Source of the DNA: UBA5009 sp038043185
Lineage (GTDB): Bacteria; Bdellovibrionota; Bdellovibrionia; Bdellovibrionales; Bdellovibrionaceae
NCBI GenBank assembly: GCA_038043185.1
Contig: JBBTCO010000059.1
Coordinates: 1 to 9,858, forward strand
Length of the DNA stretch: 9,858 nucleotides
Direction: 5' to 3'
Part shown: piece after piece, positions 7,427 through 9,858 of the stretch
How positions within the stretch are numbered: the stretch's first letter is position 1
Layout of the letters: every line of letters begins with the position of its first letter
Notes under the pieces: generated by a model
Told to the model about the DNA's origin: nothing
Database searches by the model: none
The model's input: the letters and a program-made list of their open reading frames with translations, nothing else
Translations under genes and position numbers: made by a program

Positions 7427-7879
7427 TTAATTTCCTAAACATGAGCTAATGTAACTATTTTTATAAGCGAGTCCGACTCCGGAATCTTCCATCGCAACCA
7501 CTTCAATAGCCGTTGCTGCACATTCATCCGTATTGCCCAAATATAAATGTGCCGCTTCATGTATCAGAGTTTGGGCGATAGCCACTTCCGCAGCGTGGAC
7601 TATTCGCTGGCACAAGAAAATTGTACGTGGCGCCGTAGACGGCACCACGTAAGCCAAAGTCGTTGCCGAGCAATTCGTAAAATCCGAGCCATGTTGGGGC
7701 CACGCTAAGTCTGAACTCGCCAAAGTATTTCTTATTTGCTTAAAAATACCCGGGTTGTTGCTGCTTGAGTTTCTGGATGCTTCATCTAAAATTGATCCCG
7801 CCAAAATTACAGCTTGGTTAATGTCCCCTGCATAAGCAGAGAACGAAATTAAATAGGTCGCTAGTATAGTTTTTATCAC
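7427..7879 (-). CDS. Small secreted zincin-like metalloprotease candidate (HExxH)
   Basis: This 150-residue exported protein starts at a GTG codon (7879-7877) with a perfect AGGAGG (7885-7890) five bases upstream. It has a short signal peptide (MIKTILATYLISFSAYA, then GD). The motif TLIHEAAHLYLGNTDECAAT gives zinc ligands His107 and His111 with the general base Glu108. Asp118 or Glu119, seven or eight residues on, could be the third ligand, as in aspzincin-like or gluzincin-like peptidases. Cys70, Cys90, Cys120 and Cys147 could form two disulfides. At about 133 mature residues it is a minimal catalytic domain without a recognisable prodomain. Substrate and family (M35-like or other) cannot be settled by eye. 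It is the first gene of a minus-strand set of small secreted proteins and faces the HEYFG protein gene across a shared control region. Confidence 0.85.
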   Translation of the reverse strand: MIKTILATYLISFSAYAGDINQAVILAGSILDEASRNSSSNNPGIFKQIRNTLASSDLAWPQHGSDFTNCSATTLAYVVPSTAPRTIFLCQRIVHAAEVAIAQTLIHEAAHLYLGNTDECAATAIEVVAMEDSGVGLAYKNSYISSCLGN

Positions 7880-7884
7880 AAAAT

Positions 7885-7890
7885 CCTCCT
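7885..7890 (-). promoter_or_regulatory. Shine-Dalgarno AGGAGG that fixes a GTG start
   Basis: The minus strand reads AGGAGGATTTTGTG. The full-consensus ribosome binding site five bases before GTG 7879 makes this the start of the zincin gene. The same AGGAGGATTT leader precedes the frameshifted gene that starts at 6948, suggesting that the two minus-strand genes belong to the same expression style. Confidence 0.75.
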
Positions 7891-7940
7891 AAGTAAAAAA
7901 ATGATACTAACTGCACCTTAAGAAGTTTTGGTAAAAATCG

Positions 7941-7975
7941 TGGAAAGTGTTTCCAGTTTTTGGAAACGCTTTTCA
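7941..7975. promoter_or_regulatory. Two tandem 15-bp dyads, probable double operator in a divergent promoter region
   Basis: TGGAAAGTGTTTCCA (7941-7955) is a perfect 6-bp dyad with a 3-base centre. After GTTTT comes a second copy, TGGAAACGCTTTTCA (7961-7975), matching 11 of the 12 arm positions. The centres (7948 and 7968) are 20 bp apart, about two helical turns, so both copies face the same side of the DNA. Because each copy is itself a dyad, the whole 35 bp is also one 15-bp inverted repeat with two G-U wobbles. It lies 62 bases from the zincin start and 65 from the HEYFG gene start, between divergent genes, so a terminator role is unlikely. A dimeric repressor or activator is the simplest reading. 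The TIGR02147 regulator downstream is a candidate binder, by proximity only. Confidence 0.6.
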
Positions 7976-8039
7976 GGCATTGGTTTTGCATTTAATACAC
8001 TTACATGTTAGTAAACCTTCAAAAAAGGATATATTGACC

Positions 8040-8888
8040 ATGGAAAAGGTATTTTTACAAATTTTGTCACTCACGCTAATCTTTGTGAGCTCACAGCGTG
8101 CGAACGCGGCTGATGATTTTATTTATCCAAAATTTAAGGATTACCTGATGAAAGCTAAAGCTCTCGGCGTTCAAGACATAAACGGAGAGTCAGTCTCATT
8201 AATTATAACAAGGGCAAAAGAAATTGAAATTGATTGGGTGTCGAGAATTGAGCCCAATGAACATACCTCAATTGATGGGACTTACAGGACTACAGCACAT
8301 TGGGATAAAGAGAAAAATAAGATAACCTTTTCAAGCTATCACATTAACAAGCTTTTACTAAATCCACCTGGGAGTTTAAAGTTAGAAACAATCATCGCTC
8401 ACGAATATTTTGGAGCGCTAAATATTTTCGATGATAATTTCTCTACAACGTCACCACTAGAAGTCATAGTTTGGATGCATAGGCTAAATAAAAATTCTTT
8501 AAGCGAACATGGTATTCCCTTTTTGTCCTCTGAGGCTCCCATTAATCTTTTTGCCGAACAGATTAAAGTCGCTCGCGGAGGTTCGACAGGCGTTGGTGGC
8601 GGTGGCGATGGCCGTATATCGCAATACTCTTGGCGATTATACCATGAGCTCTTTAAGCTGCTAAATAAAGAGCAAATTACTACTACTCAAGCAAGGCTTG
8701 CGCTCGGTCGCCTAGCAACTGTTAAAATTGAGTTTAGCGAAAAGGTCCCTCAAGGCGAAGTGAGGTTTAGCGATGACCATTCTAAGATTTTGGTTCCCCC
8801 CAACTCCACGATGGGAGACAATTTTAGTATTAATACGCCTAAAATCATGTCTTTGATAAAAGTTCTGATTCAGGCTAAAGAAGGCTAA
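8040..8888 (+). CDS. Secreted protein of unknown function with a HEYFG motif
   Basis: ATG 8040 gives 282 residues. It is preferred over the in-frame ATG at 7947 because it has AAGGA at 8025-8029 and starts a clean signal peptide (MEKVFLQILSLTLIFVSS, cleavage after ANA at 23), while the longer form would translate through the tandem dyads. The mature protein contains TIIAHEYFGALNIFDDNF (about 117-134). This resembles the HExxG...D-D-N-(Y/F) segment that I associate with secreted hypothetical proteins encoded beside TIGR02147 genes. His121 and Glu122 would suit metal binding, but the second His of HExxH is missing. A Gly-rich stretch (GGSTGVGGGGDG, about 180-191) links to a C-terminal part of about 90 residues with helical and then strand character. 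The next gene starts one base after the stop, so the two are translationally coupled. The function is not known to me. Confidence 0.87.
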   Translation: MEKVFLQILSLTLIFVSSQRANAADDFIYPKFKDYLMKAKALGVQDINGESVSLIITRAKEIEIDWVSRIEPNEHTSIDGTYRTTAHWDKEKNKITFSSYHINKLLLNPPGSLKLETIIAHEYFGALNIFDDNFSTTSPLEVIVWMHRLNKNSLSEHGIPFLSSEAPINLFAEQIKVARGGSTGVGGGGDGRISQYSWRLYHELFKLLNKEQITTTQARLALGRLATVKIEFSEKVPQGEVRFSDDHSKILVPPNSTMGDNFSINTPKIMSLIKVLIQAKEG

Positions 8889-8889
8889 C

Positions 8890-9671
8890 GTGAGTTCAAA
8901 GGAAGCGGTGTCGATAATAAAAAAATCTTGGCAAAGGCTACGAGCTAAAGACCCAAGAGCTTGGTCATTAAGACAGGTGGCCAGGACTGTTGAAATCTCA
9001 CCAGGCTATTTAAGTAAAATCTTTCAGAAAAAATCGCCGCTTCATTGGGCTCTTGCAAAAAAACTTTTAGTGTTACTGAAAGTTGATCAACTGGGGTGTG
9101 AAGTTGTACGTGCTTCTTTTGGTAAAATAAAAAAAAACAAGTTCGAAATTCCCCTATTGAAGCTTATGAATTAGCTCCCGAGCAGGCTGAATGGTTGCTG
9201 GGACGATGGTATCGAACTGCTATTCTAGATCTCATGACAACGAAGACTTTCGTGAGCGATCCGGCGTGGATTGCGAAACGCACTGGTATTTCTATAGGGG
9301 AAGTCTCAGATTCATTAAAAAAACTTTTAGAATCAGGTCTTGCAAAAGTCGATGAGAGTGGGGTTTTTAGTAAAACTCATTTGAAGGTTCGATTTCCAAC
9401 TACTTTTTCAAAGTCAGTCATTAGGGAGCATCACACATCACAAATGAAACGAGCGATAGTGGAGCTTGAACAAAAAATTACGCCAAAAGATTTTAACGGC
9501 CGGCTCGTTGTTGGTTTTACCACAGCGTGCAATCCCGAATGCTTGGATGACGTCAAAAATTATCTACACAATGCACTTGTAGAAGCTGTAGAGATGTTTT
9601 CTAAAGATCCCTGCACCGAGGTCTATCAAATTAACCTTCAACTTATTCCGCTGACAAAAAAGATAGACTGA
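8890..9671 (+). CDS. TIGR02147/DUF4423 family regulator, split by a -1 frameshift
   Basis: The gene starts at GTG 8890, with AAGAAGG five bases upstream and one base after the preceding stop. The first frame encodes 94 residues: an N-terminal helix-turn-helix (about 25-62, WSLRQVARTVEISPGYLSKI) and then a TAG at 9172-9174. The -1 frame carries the rest of a normal TIGR02147 protein to the TGA at 9669-9671: YELAPEQAEWLLGRWYRTAI, then DPAWIAKRTGISIGEVSDSL and the DUF4423 end with VVGFTTACNP and INLQLIPLTK. Joining the frames gives about 260 residues, close to the family's usual length. The crossing point is an A9 run with A_AAA_AAC in the correct phase. The second frame has only an internal TTG with no ribosome binding site, so it is not an independent gene. 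The protein is probably a cytoplasmic DNA-binding regulator of its partner secreted protein. Programmed frameshifting, transcript slippage, mutation or a base-call error are all possible. Confidence 0.85.
9129..9138 (+). other. Candidate -1 slippery site, A9 run ending in A_AAA_AAC
   Basis: In the starting frame the codons are ATA AAA AAA AAC AAG. The heptamer A_AAA_AAC (9132-9138) is exactly in the X_XXY_YYZ phase, and a -1 slip would enter the frame that encodes the remainder of the regulator. An upstream Shine-Dalgarno-like stimulator is not evident. Downstream only a weak 5-bp stem (AATTC 9147-9151 with GAATT 9168-9172) is visible. The A9 run could also allow RNA polymerase slippage, since adding one A restores the frame. 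Confidence 0.45.
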
Positions 9672-9707
9672 TCAACAATCTAATGAATAAATGATGCTTG
9701 TTGATCA
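9669..9707. repeat. Perfect 10-bp inverted repeat at the end of the regulator gene
   Basis: TGATCAACAA (9669-9678) and TTGTTGATCA (9698-9707) are perfect complements separated by 19 bases. The left arm begins with the regulator's TGA stop codon. No T run follows on the plus strand, so it is at best an atypical transcript end for convergent genes. It also overlaps the last codons of the putative minus-strand gene. Confidence 0.5.
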
Positions 9708-9858
9708 TGAATGCTAAGAAATCCATCTTCGGGGCTTGTATCAGCAGATTGGGAGTTGCTGTGGTCGTGAGCTTGCCGCCGCTGTCCCTCAGCCAAGGCA
9801 AAAGCTGAAAAATTTTGGGACATCGACGGGTAAGCAATTAGAGCTGGCAATTTCTTTT
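9680..9858 (-). CDS. C-terminal end of an unidentified protein, cut by the right edge
   Basis: On the minus strand a frame is open from the right edge to a TAG at 9680-9682, 59 codons without a stop. It starts KKLPALIAYPSMSQNFSAF, then becomes hydrophilic and His/Ser/Gln/Asp-rich (EGQRRQAHDHSNSQSADTS), ending QASFIH. The balanced composition and length suggest a real C-terminus convergent with the regulator gene, with only eight bases between the two stop codons. An internal ATG at 9823 would instead give a 47-residue product, but it has no ribosome binding site. The family cannot be recognised. A competing plus-strand reading of the same region gives only a 33-residue hydrophobic peptide. 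Confidence 0.4.
   Translation of the reverse strand, partial: KKLPALIAYPSMSQNFSAFALAEGQRRQAHDHSNSQSADTSPEDGFLSIHDQQASFIH

Noticed and set aside
7947..8039. In-frame N-terminal extension (31 residues) of the HEYFG protein from ATG 7947
   Set aside because: It would translate through the tandem dyads, has no ribosome binding site, and puts the signal peptide in the interior. ATG 8040 has AAGGA upstream and a clean signal peptide.
9195..9671. Independent gene starting at TTG 9195
   Set aside because: There is no ribosome binding site, and the family-conserved sequence already begins upstream in the same frame (YELAPEQAEW), so this is the second half of the split regulator.
9707..9808. Plus-strand 33-residue frame beginning MNAKKSIFGACISRLG
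   Set aside because: It looks like a signal peptide but stops at once, has no ribosome binding site, and its hydrophobicity is explained as the antisense of a hydrophilic minus-strand tail.
9643..9837. Minus-strand 64-residue frame at the right end
   Set aside because: It overlaps the end of the regulator, has an unnatural composition, and competes with a better minus-strand frame that runs open from the right edge.
1..9858. CRISPR arrays, tRNA or rRNA genes, insertion sequences, attachment sites
   Set aside because: I saw no regularly spaced repeats, no cloverleaf-like or rRNA-like sequence, no transposase or integrase, and no target-site duplications.

Overview
The window is AT-rich bacterial DNA whose genes are dominated by exported proteins. 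It carries a TIGR02147-type regulator, an MltD-like lytic transglycosylase with a long N-terminal extension, and many small secreted proteins of unknown function. That mix is typical of Bdellovibrionota (Bdellovibrio-like predatory or environmental bacteria). The assignment is inferred from gene style only; there is no rRNA, tRNA or housekeeping gene to confirm it.

Left part (1-6244). The start of a minus-strand gene leaves the window on the left. Divergent from it is a periplasmic lytic transglycosylase (186-1565), closed by an intrinsic terminator. A leader of about 180 bases with two inverted repeats follows, then a large secreted subtilisin-like protease (1749-5195). After it comes a putative outer-membrane lipoprotein (5275-6192) with a strong ribosome binding site, closed by a clear terminator (6214-6244). 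With no visible terminator between them, protease and lipoprotein may be co-transcribed.

Middle part (6245-7880). A gene-poor stretch of about 350 bases shows only weak coding traces. It is followed by three small signal-peptide genes, all on the minus strand: a protein broken by a one-base frameshift (6948 to 6597), a 111-residue Cys-containing protein (7398 to 7063), and a 150-residue HExxH zincin-like protein with a GTG start (7879 to 7427).

Right part (7880-9858). Between the divergent zincin gene and the next plus-strand gene lies an unusual DNA element: two tandem copies of a 15-bp dyad with centres 20 bp apart (7941-7975), probably a double operator. The plus-strand pair is a secreted HEYFG-motif protein (8040-8888) and, one base downstream, a TIGR02147 regulator. 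The regulator is split into two frames exactly at an in-phase A_AAA_AAC heptamer inside an A9 run (9129-9138). The C-terminal end of another minus-strand gene appears to enter from the right edge.

How they may work together (inference): the transglycosylase, subtilase and zincin are cell-wall or protein-degrading exported enzymes. The locus at 6597-9671 looks like a self-contained, regulator-controlled set of small secreted proteins, with the tandem dyad as the likely control point and the frameshift site as a possible switch or a simple lesion in the regulator.
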